Shown: piece by piece, positions 35,068-47,084 of the stretch | Layout of the letters: every line of letters begins with the position of its first letter | How positions within the stretch are numbered: position 1 is the first letter of the stretch | Source: Allodiplogaster sudhausi | Lineage: Eukaryota > Nematoda > Chromadorea > Rhabditida > Diplogasteridae | DNA length: 64,000 bases | Direction of reading: 5' to 3' | Assembly (NCBI GenBank): GCA_945643635.1 | Contig: CALZFC010000005.1 | Span: 11,337,001 to 11,401,000 of the forward strand | Position numbers and translations under genes: made by a program | Notes under the pieces: model-generated | What the model saw: only the letters and a program-made list of their open reading frames with translations | Database searches by the model: none | What the model was told of the DNA's origin: nothing

Positions 35068-35780
35068 TATATCTTTCTTAATTATGTTGTTAATAATATT
35101 TCATATCCTATTTTTTCAGCTCATATTCTGCCCGCGTACATCGGGCATTCATCGAAAGCAGATTCATGCATACAACATAGTTTTCAAACGTTACTAACTT
35201 GCTGCCCCCCCCCACTGAATAATCAAGGTCTCAATTCTGCTTGTAGACACAAATTATACTATAAGCATTCAATAAATATCTTTCAGTTCACTCAAATGAT
35301 ATTCGTCAACGTGATTCCCTGAGAGGTATCAACAAGGCCACTCTATTTCTACCATGAGATAGGAGACAAGGCTTTCTTCAAGCCCTTTCATCTGCCAAGG
35401 AAGGCTTGCAGATTTCTGCCGTCTGCAGGATGTGCCCACCACCAAACCTGTCATGCAGCTTCCATTTTGCTAAATTGTGCAACTAATTGCTTATTCTCAT
35501 GCGAATTGGATGATTGTGGAGCGCAATTAATACCAACTTTATTCCTCGCTTTACTTGAGAGTTGAGCAAGGGGAATACTTTCACAACGAAAACTCTTTTC
35601 ATCTCACCTCATTTTTTCGAAAGTCTATTTCAATGTTTTCGAAATGAATAAACAGTTTGTTTATCACTGAGTAACACTGAATGCAAACAATAAGCATCGT
35701 TGAAGAGAAAAAGACATGCGTCTTGACAATGTAGCTAGAGTGATTTAAAGTGGCGGGAAGATGAAAGGAATGGAAGACAA

Positions 35781-36140
35781 GTGGAAAGAGTTGCGTGGAA
35801 GGAGGCTACTTCTTGTAGCCGCCGATCGCTGCAGCGTTCATTCGTAGAAAGCGCGAAGCGGACCAAGAATTCATTCCTTTACTCAAGCATTACAATGCCA
35901 ATAGCAATATATAATGCTATTGGCATTGTAATGCTTGACGGGCGTCGGGAGACATCTGCAGCGTCGTCTGCCGCGTTACTCGCGGAAGCATCCCCATCGA
36001 TCGAAACCGCTCACTTTGTTGTGCTCGGCCACCCGCCCATTCGCTTCCGCTCTATCACACGCCAAGAGACGGAAAAACTGGCTAACCAGCTAGTGGCCAG
36101 GACTCTCCGGGAGGAGAAAGAGAAAAGGACTACGGATTAA
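35781..36140 (+). CDS. 119-codon ORF containing a palindrome, uncertain
   Basis: An uninterrupted ATG ORF with words HFVVLGHPPIRFRSITRQET and LVARTLREEKEKRTTD. A perfect hairpin (35884-35937) lies inside it and encodes the central ITMPIAIYNAIGIVML. If the ORF is real, the hairpin added about 15 in-frame residues; if not, it may be a relic exon. No homologue is known to me. Confidence 0.25.
   Translation: MERVAWKEATSCSRRSLQRSFVESAKRTKNSFLYSSITMPIAIYNAIGIVMLDGRRETSAASSAALLAEASPSIETAHFVVLGHPPIRFRSITRQETEKLANQLVARTLREEKEKRTTD
35884..35937. repeat. perfect palindrome, 23-bp arms, 8-nt loop
   Basis: Arms 35884-35906 and 35915-35937 are exact inverted copies around the loop ATATATAA. Confidence 0.9.
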
Positions 36141-36356
36141 GGAGGAGCAGTCACTTCTGTTCGCTTACAGACCGATCACTCAAAAGGCTCTTTGTATTTA
36201 AATAAATATTACTGACAGTGTTTGTACCTCATACCCAGGTATTATATCGAGATTCGTTTGAGTTGTTCTGCAATCTGCAAAATAAAGTGAGAGAAAAAGA
36301 TTCCGAATGAGACAAACATGTTTTTTGTAGAGCATTCTAGATTCGGAGCAGGCAGT

Positions 36357-37600
36357 TGTCAGAATTGTAGACCATTGGCTGCATAAATATATGCTCGGGC
36401 TTACTGGATATGCTTGTAATTTTTTCATTTAATCCTTTATATTATTATATTTGGTTCATTTCATGTAGATTTCCTTTGTACGGTCTTCATGTACACGAAC
36501 TTTTTTTATTTTGAAAGAATATTAGTACGAAGTGCACAGGCCAAAACCAATATCGTCAGTTCTATCTTTCCTCCCAGTGGCGCCAACGAAAAACTATATA
36601 AAAACGTCTTCCATCCTGCCTAATTGTAAGGTGTCCCATTTATTGTACTCGCCATTTAGTACATATTTATTTCAGTCACGCGATCATAAAATATTTATGG
36701 CGAAACTGGCATTTAAAACTACAAGGATGAACAGGAAAATCCCTTCATTTAATCGCCCATCAATTGAAAATGTGCAATCGCAGCCGTATTTCCCAATAAA
36801 ATCGTTGAGAATTGTGTCACTTTAGTCTGTCTTCGCTCGTTGATCAGAAATCCGTTTACTTTCATCCTTTGCAATCGACATTATCTCTTTACACCAAGGA
36901 TACAATAAGAATTCGTAAGCGGTACTGGAGAGGAGTGGAGGATTGGTTGGAAAGGGGATGGGCAGGGCCAACGGGCACAAGCATCGTCTTCTTCAGGTTG
37001 ATGCAAAGGCCCATGTTAACCGCCACTAATGGAGCTGTTCGAAGGCGCGCTGAAGAAGAGCGATGCCTGCAATTCTATACAGCTTGGCATCGTCAGCATA
37101 TAAAGAACAGAATGAACCAATTGGTAGACAATGGTAATTGTCAAAAAATGCAATCCATTGTTTCCATAAGTATATGTTCGGGCGCATTGGTTATACTTGT
37201 AATTTTGTTCAGTTAATCCTTTATATTATACCATTTGGTCATTTCTTGTAGAGCCGCTTCGTACGATCTTCATTCACCCGAATGAAAGAATATCTGTGTG
37301 AAATATTGTATAAATAGGTCGAAACCAAATATCGTTAGTTGCTTGCTTTCCTCGAAATGACGCCAGCGACAAGGTATCCTATTTATTGCCTTTGCCATCT
37401 CGTACAAACATATTTATTTTGATCACGCGATCGTACAATGTTTACGGTCTAACTGGCATTTAAAACTACGAAAATGTACACGAAAATCCTTTCGTTTAAT
37501 TGCCCATTAATTGTAGAAGGCGAAATCGCAGCCGTGTGTTACAAATAAAAGATCGCCGAGAAATGTGGCACTTTAGTCTGTCTTCGCTCGTTGACGAGAC
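36357..37600. repeat. direct duplication, two ~480-bp copies
   Basis: Bases 36357-36850 match 37138-37600 in direct orientation, with shared words CTTTATATTAT, ACTGGCATTTAAAACTAC and GTCTGTCTTCGCTCG. The copies are diverged by roughly a fifth by eye. Spacing is about 780 bp, and a LINE relic lies between them. Confidence 0.65.
36955..37112 (-). mobile_element. LINE reverse-transcriptase relic (YADD)
   Basis: The minus strand encodes SLYADDAKLYR at about 37075-37107, the catalytic YADD box of non-LTR reverse transcriptases, followed in another frame by MGLCINLKKTMLVPVG, which fits the segment after that box. Stops and frameshifts show it is dead. Confidence 0.6.
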
Positions 37601-37629
37601 ATCCTTATATTCAGGCCATATGTAATATT

Positions 37630-37681
37630 TCTCGAGAGTGAATATTTCTATCGTTTACAATAGAAATATTCACTCTCGAGA
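37630..37681. repeat. perfect palindrome, 21-bp arms, 10-nt loop
   Basis: Arms 37630-37650 and 37661-37681 are exact inverted copies around TCGTTTACAA. Confidence 0.9.
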
Positions 37682-38076
37682 CATATTCTTTGCCCTCTCT
37701 AAATTCAGGGCTCGGAAACACGCTCGTCTACTCGATGTCTTTGAAGGCTTCCTTTGCTTTTCTTCTCCTGCCCATCGTCACGAATGCGTTCTTCGGCTAG
37801 CGAAACCTTTTAAAATCGCTTTATTAAAAACTTTAAAAAATATATACATATTACAAGTAACTGAAGAAACTTTTTAGCACAAACTCAATCTTGAATGCTC
37901 ATTCTACATACATATGTATGGCTGAATACAAATACATAGTATGGTGAGTGCGTCAACCATGATGATGCGGGCAATTGTTTAAATTAATTTACTTTTTTGG
38001 ATACAAAAACAACAAAACAATGTTTACTGCTGTGTGTGTTTATTTTTTTAACGTTTTAAAGGTTTTACTCAAGTAA

Positions 38077-38629
38077 TTAACGAGTGATCGAGGGATCCAG
38101 TATGGGAGGGACTTCGAAGATTCGTCCCCAAAGGAATCTGACGAAGTGGTCGCAACCTTTGGGACTCTTATCGTGGACATTGGGTTTCTCTAGAAGTAGT
38201 GGATTTGGGGGATGATTTCGACCAAGCCGTTTTGACAAGGGAACGAATAAAGGGTGGCGCCATTTAACCTTGGCGTGGTGGCACGGCACCACGCCATCAT
38301 TAAATTAAAATGGAAAAAAACAAGAAAACACCAATTTAACTATTGTGTAGATATGTCAAAGGAGAGAGTAAACTAAAATATCAAATCAAAATGTAAGGAT
38401 GTTTATAAATTAATAAAACGCACTCTCTACAGAATCATGCTCTTGTCCGCCGATCCCGGCCGCCTCGGGCACTGTCGGTAATGCTAACTGCCAGTACGGC
38501 GCCGATTGTGATCCAGCGAAACTTCGCGAAAATGCCTGTGTCGTGACGTGCATTCAACCGTATTCGCAGCCTGTTGTCAGCCACAATATTATCCACCTTG
38601 ACTTGACGCTCCTCGAAATCTTCACTCAT
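38077..38629 (-). CDS. small two-exon protein with internal hydrophobic segment, unknown
   Basis: Exon 1 (38629-38489) starts with ATG, MSEDFEERQVKVDNIVADNR, and ends in a hydrophobic run FRWITIGAVLA before donor GTTAGC. Exon 2 (38268-38077) starts after CGCCAAG and reads VKWRHPLFVPLSKRLGRN, then LWGRIFEVPPILDPSITR and TAA. Lengths 141 and 192 nt join in phase 0 to give 110 residues. The hydrophobic segment could be a signal anchor, with the basic C-terminal part outside the cytosol. A one-exon reading of exon 1 to a TGA at 38435 is also possible. No family recognised. Confidence 0.4.
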
Positions 38630-38719
38630 AGCAGTGTCTGAACAGAAACTCCATTGAAAAACGTCTTGAGTTCTCAATAACCGATTGAAATTTTTAAATT
38701 TACCGTATTTTCTCTATTA

Positions 38720-39110
38720 GTACCCCGGGGGTTCTATTTTTGAATACCCTTGCGAGGGAGGGGCACCATTAGAGGGAGGGGTTCTATTAGAGGGAGGGGT
38801 TCTATTTTTCAATGTGAGACACTATAAGTTTAATAACAACATTTCATCAGAAAAAAAGGTGAATCGTAGCCCGAATTCAATGGAATCATCACTGGAATAT
38901 CGGTTTTTTTATCATGAATTTGGCATCAGGTCATTGGTAAGAGCATCCCATGCCTCCAGGATCTATACGAGGTACATCTAGAGCTGAAGTAGTTGACTAT
39001 TAGGGGGGGGGGGTACTATTGGAGGGGGGGGGGGGTTCTACTAGAGGGAGTGGTTCTATTTTTCAATGGCAGTTTTTCAGAGGGGGGTACTATTAGAGAT
39101 TCTAATAAAT
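38720..39110. repeat. G-rich minisatellite
   Basis: Imperfect tandem units of the type GTTCTATTAGAGGGAGGGG repeat several times, with runs of seven to ten Gs near 39003-39035. It borders the AT microsatellite just before gene S1 and may hide or replace the S1 5' exons. Confidence 0.7.
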
Positions 39111-39219
39111 TTGTGTACATAGCTGAAATCTTGGACGGGAGTCCATCAATTGCAAGCTATTTTAACTTACTTCCCAAATTATATTTTGGAAAATTAAACA
39201 TTTATATGAAATTAGACAA

Positions 39220-39258
<39 letters not shown>

Positions 39259-39261
39259 CAG

Positions 39262-39408
39262 TACAAGACCGCTCTCCCTTGGCTGACTGCGGATAAGACT
39301 GTGAACTGCACGAATGGCCAGTACTATGCGAACGACAGGATCATCAAGCCGACAATGCTCAACTGCAAAGATCATCCGCGTAAGTAACAAGAATAATAAT
39401 ATGTATAG

Positions 39409-39449
<41 letters not shown>

Positions 39450-42400
39450 ACGTGTACATGTAAGATGTCGAAATATTAGAAATAATAGTAGATAGAACAA
39501 AAAATGAGGTTCATAACGCGCTATCAAGCATCTTTTCAGGCTGCGACGAATGCACGTACACAATGGCTCCCGCATCCGAATGCCCACCTGGGTATTACTG
39601 TAGCACGAAGGCGGATCGTGAATTCAACAACGTCACCCAGTGTACCCAAGTGTCCTGCCCGAACGACTTATATGGAGAGGTAGGTTAGACTTTTGTCACT
39701 TCATGCTGATAACAAAGCATCTATTGCAGTGTTACGTGCAGTGTTACAAAACAGCTATTGCAAAGTCAGGTATATACATATATGAATGAACTAGACATTT
39801 CCGTAACTGGAGGTTAAACACCCGAACGGCACCGTCACGCCGTTGACCTCGACGCTTTTTTGCTCGACAGTAAACAAGCAGTGGCGGGACTTGAACAACG
39901 CCTATTACACGGCTCCACAACTCACCTGCAGGGCGCTAAGTTTGCTCTAATGTTCTTATGCCAGTGAAGTGAAGCATAAGTGAAACAGTGCAAGGACAGA
40001 GGCAACGAATGGAAGATTACATATTTACATGGCCGCCTTAGACATTTCAGAATCATTGAGAAAGCCAAGAAATTTAGAATTTCGAACGCCTATAATGTAC
40101 ATATATATATCTTATTATTGGACTGAAATAAGTCTGGAAAACAAGACAAATAAGAAGCAATTATCGAGCGCCTGATCTAGGAGCCTGCCCGACACCGTCC
40201 CTTGTCTACGAGAAGATCGCCAGTAGCTTCTTTCTCAAGCTTGGACTTCCCGAGAGCAATACAACACATGCGTGGTGCAGTAACGGCGTTGCGGTTAGGT
40301 GTCACAAACAATGGCAGCGTCGTGGTTAGGGGTCAACGAACAGAAGACTCCATTCCTAGCCACTTTCTCGATAACATTTATTATATTGCAAGAACAAGCT
40401 CTGATTGTGCAAGATCCAGATTGGACTGGATCTTGCACAATCAGAGCTTGTTCGTGAAATTTCATTTGTCAAGACACTTCTGCCTTGAGGCCTACATCAA
40501 TGGCACACGATTCGTGGTTGTCGATCGGACAGTTGTGATGACGTGCGATTCGGCAGCTCATGTTTGGCGTCAAGAACGGGGCATCCAGCTGACTTGGCTC
40601 GGCTCATGTGCACCAAACGGCGTAAGTCTTTAACAAATTCCTCTGTAACACCAACAAGAAGGTGGCACAGCTCAAACGCAGCACACGCATGGCTAACATC
40701 AACTTATGTATATATATATATTTATTGCTTATCTGGCTTCCGTATTAATGGTAAGAGTAATAGGGCAACGTATGAATGAGAGTGGTAGAAATAACGCAAT
40801 CAGATAAATAAGAGGCACACAACGGGGTGGCCAATTCGTGCTGAAGGCAGCATTAGAGAAAACAAAGAGACAGAAAACAAAAAGGAAAGCAACAAATGTA
40901 AAAAATAATAAATTAGAACTATTGATCTAGAGAAATAACGTGAGCTGTCCTATTAGTAATCAAAGGGAACAAACGATATTTCTCTGTTGGAAACTTGATG
41001 GATTACTTCGTGTGACGTCCCTACTTGGGTTGCAAACCCCACTCTACACCGACAACTTCTTCTATTGCAACGACGGTCTATCGCTCTATGTCGTAAGATC
41101 GGTATGACATAAAATCAATAAAAAAAAAATTATACTTACGTTTTCTATGTATTTTTGGATGTCCTTGACTACTTCAGATCCATATTTGCATATTGAAATT
41201 GCGCTAAAGAAAGTCCATATTTTGTTTGGGCTTGTTAGCGTTTCCTTGAATATTAGGTAATGTTAAATGTGTCCAAAACAACAGTCTGCAAAGTGTCCTC
41301 CCTTTGACAGGGAACAACTCAGCCGACTGCCAACTTCTACGAGCACGTCCAATCACTCACGTGCACCTCTGATGGTTTCTGGAGGAGCAACGACGAGACG
41401 CCCAGACTCTACCTTGGAGACGCCATTGAGGGCACCTGCGGCACGCCGCCACCGGGTTCGTGTACACCGTAGACTGTACACCAAACAGGACAAGGGTGGC
41501 CCCCCCCACTCTGCCTGGCTACCAGGCAACGCTTCTTATCTCAATCGGATATCGATGTTGTGTCTCAACTCGATCGCTATCCTTCAAGATGGCTTTCTTC
41601 TTCCTTTCAGAATGCGCATTGGATGTTGACGCGTTCACGACGCCGCTCACGCCGCTTCCCAATATAGTTCTCATGGTCAGATCTGACGCTACCGCCAACT
41701 TCTACTGCACCGCCGATGGGCACAAACGATACGTCTGTGCACATCCTGAAGGCTTCTATTGGGCGCAGAAGATTGACGACTTCCCTCCAGTCATAGTTCG
41801 TTTCATCGCGCAGAATCTTTGGTGACATGCTCTATTGTCCATTCATTTGGAGGGTAAATTTAATGGGGACTACTTCTATAACGGAACTAATCTGCTTCCA
41901 CGACGTCTCGACCACGAATACGAGCTCTACTCTCGTAGCCAGCTGGCGGTGTCCCAAAACGCCAGTAGAGCCATTTCGTGCGTGATAGGTATGCAAGTCA
42001 AGTGCTGATTCAACATTGCTTTCATTCATACATATGACAAATACGCAAAAGATTACAAGAACGAAAAAAAGAAGGAATATAGGTTCTTGGAGCCGCAGTT
42101 CCCCCATTGTTTTAATCTAATGTATGAATTTTTGATGAATAATTAATCATTTTACAAATGCTTACATACTATTCATTTAGGCAAGAGGTGCGAAAACTCT
42201 GTTTGTATCTCCTTTAAGCGCAAGCGAAAGCGTGCAAGCCGCTAGAAGTGTTGTACCACGATGCCAGTGGCTATCTGCCTGCTGGATAGCCAACAACATT
42301 CACAGCACCTATTTCTACTTTGAATGGACATGTGGAGGCGGCCAGAGCGATGAGACTGTTCTCGTCTATTCTGTACGTGGATCCTTAAAAGGGAATTGAC

Positions 42401-42587
42401 ATCATCATTACGCTGCCCCCGTCCCATTCAGGATGGCGTATCGAGCGGCATGAACAAGACAATCCGATGCAGCGACCACGGCGCCGACCCCTACTGGGCC
42501 CTCGGAGGCTCCTCCGGCGAGCCGCTGCCTGAAACGGGCGTGAAGATCTTCTGCGCGATCCCAGCGAGCGCGGCAAACACACCTTGA
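39262..42587 (+). CDS. cysteine-rich modular secreted protein S1, 5'-incomplete
   Basis: Exons at 39262-39379, 39540-39679, 39813-39939, 40181-40298, 40474-40621, about 41000-41092, 41311-41455, 41611-41795, 41853-41988, 42181-42187 (micro-exon), 42246-42372 and 42432-42587 (TGA). Repeated modules carry paired cysteines and Y/W-G patterns, such as NCTNGQYYANDRIIKPTMLN, CDECTYTMAPASECPPGYYC and TTHAWCSNGVAV. Most exon boundaries match S2 near 57.6 kb. S1 lacks the Thr-rich exon of S2 and has extra C-terminal modules. Signal-peptide exons were not found; a microsatellite abuts the first exon. The exon near 41.0 kb has no convincing acceptor. I infer an extracellular protein of unknown role. Confidence 0.62.
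40392..40453. repeat. perfect palindrome in an S1 intron
   Basis: Arms 40392-40418 and 40427-40453 (27 bp) are exact inverted copies around the 8-nt loop GATTGGAC. The right arm ends 20 nt before the exon starting at 40474, so it occupies the branch-site region of that intron. Confidence 0.9.
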
Positions 42588-42755
42588 GAATGGATACATC
42601 TGTAACTGCATTCATTTTTCGTTGAAATCCATGCATTCTCGACTCTCCCCAACTGTCTATCATTTGTTGAATAAAAACCTATCGCAATTCTTTGTTAAAT
42701 ACATGAAATTAATAGCCAAAAAAGAGGCTTTGATTTGCTACTATTAATAATAATA

Positions 42756-43420
42756 TTAAATTGTACCTGTGAGTTTGACTGTGCTTTCGTTGGAATGAAG
42801 AATACCTTTTGGCTCGTGCACGATGAATACACCGACCTTGCTGAATAGGGCTGGCCAGAGCGGGATGAAGATAACGAAGCCAGAGGTCCCCACTCCGTAG
42901 TAGATCGTCTTAAAAAAAATTTTCCACTTCGATAGAAACACACATTGGGAACTAGTTTAACGCAACTCTATTTTGCTCGGAGCTTCATGATTAGGCAAAT
43001 GGTGCGATGAAGGCATACAATTTCTCTATTTAAACGAAGGCCAAGGCGAGAGACCATAGCGGAGACGCAGAACAAGTCCCGACAAATGAGGGTGACCCAG
43101 TCGTTGACGCGTACGATGATCCAAAAAGTGCCGGTGACGATCAGGTAGATTGGAAGCTAGAAAGATCTTTTGCTGCGGCTCTTCATCTTTGCTTCTTCAC
43201 AACCATAGCATCGGAACATTATTATTATATGTCGCTTAGATTATGCAAATACCGATGCCTTTCAAACTTTGCCATTCTACATGGGATTTTTGCCACAAAG
43301 AGAGCGACCACCTTGTGGCCGTCGCATCCGTTGAAGTGGAGGATGCCGATGCAGACGTCACAGACGCCGACTGCGAAGAAGATGAAGCCGACGGGCACTT
43401 CACTCGCAGCCTTGACCTTA
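42756..43420 (-). CDS. TMEM272-like four-TM protein
   Basis: Minus-strand exons: about 43420-43312, 43156-43055 and 42908-42756 (TAA). The first encodes EVPVGFIFFAVGVCDVCIGI and HFNGCDGHK; the second begins LPIYLIVTGTFWIIVRVNDW; the third encodes GTSGFVIFIPLWPALF and a tail. A short acidic/Cys loop followed by a (I/L)PIYLIV(T/G)G segment at an exon start is the hallmark I associate with the TMEM272 family, whose function is unknown. Phases agree (102 and 153 nt). The N-terminal exon limit is unsure, and a further exon around 43640-43780 (MINMKRMTRLYSIM) may belong. It is convergent with S1. Confidence 0.5.
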
Positions 43421-44904
43421 ACACGGATACTTTCTTCGTATAATATACACGATAATAAGCTTATCCTTAACATTTCAGTCAATAAACTTTTATATTCCAA
43501 CAAAATCTAAAATATGAATTCAAACAAATTATTTTAAAATTAAAATGGAACGGACTTTGTCTTACCAGAAAGACACATAGTAGATGCCTGTCATTTTTCT
43601 TGCTTTTCCTTTATTGTTCAATTGTTCGCTTTTGAAAGTTTAAATACCCATGATCGAGTAGAGCCGAGTCATGCGTTTCATGTTAATCATTAGAACTCCG
43701 TCGATCGGAGAAAATATATTGATTACACCGAAGATGATGTGACATTAGCAATTATTTTTGTTGCTGACATACATCTTCTAAACCAACTGTACTCATGGAG
43801 ATTCCGATTATCAACTATAAAAACATTACGCATGCCCTGGCTGTAGTCATCTTCTTAGTGGCCACTAGTTGATTGGAACGAATTCTTGTACCAAATCTCA
43901 CGCGCTACAACATATCAAAAACCTAGGAATAAGTAGAAGATCCCGTTCAAAATTTTTAAGCGTATTTTCACCATCACGCCGATCAGCGCGTGCTTCCCGA
44001 ACCTTGCGAATCTCTTCGCCATGTCAGACTCAGCCATTCTCTGGGCTATCCCTCGCGCCATTCTCAAGACAAATCCGTTTTTTCCTTGACGGTTCATTAT
44101 CGTCTTATTACGATGCAATTCCGCACCATTGTTGATTCGCGTTTTGTCTTCTGTCCATATTTTTCATTTACTATTTTCTTATTCTTTTATTCGTCGTGTT
44201 TTCGTAATTTCTATACACACGAGCAACTTCGGTGATCAGGAAATAAAATTTATATGAATAGAAGTTGACGTACAAGTTGTCTTTAAAAAAATTCCGTTTG
44301 AAGTTGATTTGTATCATATAAAAACTTATGCGTAGCACAACCACGAGTGCATATGATTTAGAGGGAAACGACTACAATGGCATATTCAATATATATTACG
44401 ATTTATTTTCATGCTCCTTTTTCATGTTGGATTCGCATAGCTGCACTGTATTGGAGCCAATAATGACATATAAGGCCTAACCATCAGCTTAAAAGTCAGC
44501 CATAGCAAAGATGGAAGAAAATTCGCGCTTGCTTCCGCCGCGAATGAAAGAGCGATATCGTCGCGACGTACATACTTTTGGAACAGAAATGCTAATTGCT
44601 TGCCATAATTATAGTGTCTAAAGAAAGAGTCTCACAATTATCACCGAATTGACACCGTAAAAGGCAACAATTCGCATGGAAAGTGGGGATAAATACCAAA
44701 AATAGAGTGTGAACCTCAGCATTTGACAACAGGCCGGCCCATATTTCAGTTGCAAAAGTGTCTCTCTCTCTTTCATAATTCTTTCAGCCCGTGTCAATGC
44801 GCTTTTTTGTTTATTTATTTATTTTGGATATATGTACAAAATGAGTTCTTATCTTTAAAAAGGTGCACAAGTAATTCAGCAAAAAAAAGAAATCATTTGT
44901 TAAG
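43421..44904. other. spacer between TMEM272-like gene and BTB cluster
   Basis: A minus-strand segment at 43915-44118 (MAESDMAKRFARFGKHALIG) and a plus-strand segment over the same bases are both open, and neither could be tied to a gene. The stretch 44590-44730 resembles 49190-49290 and 52170-52290, the upstream regions of the other BTB copies, and probably holds the promoter of copy 1. Confidence 0.35.
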
Positions 44905-46469
44905 ATGAACTTGCTGCTCGCTGTTGTGCAATGGTTGCGGAAGAAGTTTGAAGCGGCCGAGCGATCGCTGCTCAAGAAAGCAGGAATTGTGGTCAAATCG
45001 GCAGAAAAATTTGAGGTAAATTTTTTTTATGTGTTTCTGCTCACAGCATCTCTCGTGTGGACCTTCTTAAAAGCAAAGAAACCTTTTTCAATGTTTTCAA
45101 AGGAACATGAAACTCAAGCCAATCGATTAGAATGATTGATTTTCTTAGTATTATAGTCGCATCTCTCTAATATCAATTCTCTCTCGTACTTTTCCTTGGC
45201 ACAAGATTGTGTTATGGCTCCAGCATTTCTCTAGACTTACATTCTGGCCGATAATTGTGCCATTAAGTTTAAATAATACTTGTCTTCTTATTCCCTTCCA
45301 GTGGCCACAATCCCTCGGGTCAACTCCATTCCAATCACAGGAGCAGCACAGCATGAGGTGGGATGTCAACAGCTCAAGAAGAACGATGGAAAAGCGTGCG
45401 TTTGCTCACTCGTGTACTTTTATTTAATTATTCGAGTGGTTTTGCAATGACAGTAATTGGTAATAATATTTCAGAACAAATTACATCCAAATGGGCACGC
45501 TGCCCCTTTGCCTTACGGCCTCATTAAAGGAAGATGGTTCGATCAGTGTCCTTGTTCAGGTTAAAGAAATTGCAATTGTTCGATTCAAAGACGTCACAAC
45601 GGACTATTTTGTATCTCGTGTCCCACTTCATTATCCCATCCTACATACTTTCATGATATCCTCGAATATGCATAGATTCAGTACAAAATTCGGCAGATTC
45701 ATATATTAATTCCCATCTGTTGAGACCACAAATGCATGCCTAGGTTGATCTCCACGACAATCGCACGTGGCTTGCGGAGTTGGCTTTCACGTGCTCGGCG
45801 ATTCACATAAATTCAAATGCACCGATATATGACAGTACGAAGTTGTTCACTGCAGACGACAACGCATTGACGATGCGGTTCACGGTGAATCCCGGCATGA
45901 ACGTAGTCGTGATTACGGTACGATGTAAACTCCTTCCACTTAAGCATTCCTTCATCTCTTAAAATTTAGTTATTTTTCATGAATAAGATTCTTTTGATGT
46001 CAAGCTTTCAATCACATGAAAGTATTCTAGGAAACGATTGTCAAAAGAGAAGGACTGTTTTTGAATAATTTTGTGAGCAAAATAAAATTCTGTTTTCACC
46101 CTTTGAATCACTGTTCGATGGCAAAAGAGCGGCTCAAAAAAGTTGCCTTTGCCTCTCTATTTGTCGCCTACGCAAGAGTTAATGAATAATTTTAGAAATA
46201 ATCAATATAATAAAAAAAATATTTAATTAAGTATTAAAATCAATCTATATGTGAATACATATTTATAAATTTAAAACAATTAACGAAAAGAAATGACTAT
46301 TTTTCAGTTCAATATTTGCATCTTTCGCTTTGTTCGCGAGGGCGCCCTTGCTGACTTCTCGCAAGCAGCGCCAGAAGCGGCCGTCGAGCAGAGCGTCCGT
46401 CTCAGAGTCGGCGGCCGTCTCTTCAACGTGAGCCGCGCGCTCCTCATGATCCACTCCACATTCTTTCAG
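44905..46469 (+). pseudogene. MATH-like/BTB gene copy 1, broken by a foldback element
   Basis: Exons 44905-45015 (ATG; RSLLKKAGIVVKSAEKFE), 45302-45395, 45475-45559 (NYIQMGTLPLCLTASLKEDG), 45744-45917 (FTADDNALTMRFTVNPGMNV) and 46308-46469, which opens the BTB fold (VRLRVGGRLFNVSRALLM). The second exon is 94 nt against 104 in copy 2 and breaks the frame. The remaining BTB exons are missing: 65 bp after the last exon a 2.2-kb foldback element begins, and beyond it no BTB sequence resumes. The N-terminal half resembles a diverged MATH domain, as in nematode MATH-BTB adaptors of cullin-3 ligases, but that assignment is tentative. Confidence 0.62.
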
Positions 46470-47084
46470 GTCCACGAGTAAACATATAATTGGATATCTA
46501 GAAATTGCTAAAGAAGAGCATAGAGGTGATCCGGCGGGTGGACTACATTTGCGCGCAGACACTTGCGCCCAAGGACACTTGCGCGCAGAGACTTGCGCAC
46601 AAGGACACTTGCGCACAAGGACACTTGCGAACATACACTTGCGCACACGGACACTTGCGCACGTGGACACTTGCGCACAAGTTTTTGTGACCTTTTGAGG
46701 GACCATTTTGGTAACTTTTGGGGATGCTTTTGGTAACTTTTGGGGATGCTTTTTGTAACTTTTGGAGGCACTTTTAGTAACTTTTGGGGACACATTTAGC
46801 AACCTTTGGGGATTCTTTTTACAACTTTTAGGGACACTTTAGGAAACTTTTGGGAATACTTTTGGTAAACTTTGGGGACTCTTTTGGTAGCTTCTGGGTA
46901 TCGTTTAGGGACCCTTATGGCACCTTTTGAGACCAGGCGTGGACCCAACAGAGGACCTTTTTTAGACCGTTTGAGGGCCCTTTTGTCTCCTTTTAGTAAC
47001 TCCTCAGGGATACTTTAGGCCAGTTTGAATTTGCGGTCACTTTGCATGCATTTTCCTATTTTCATCCTTGGCACTAAGAGCTAC

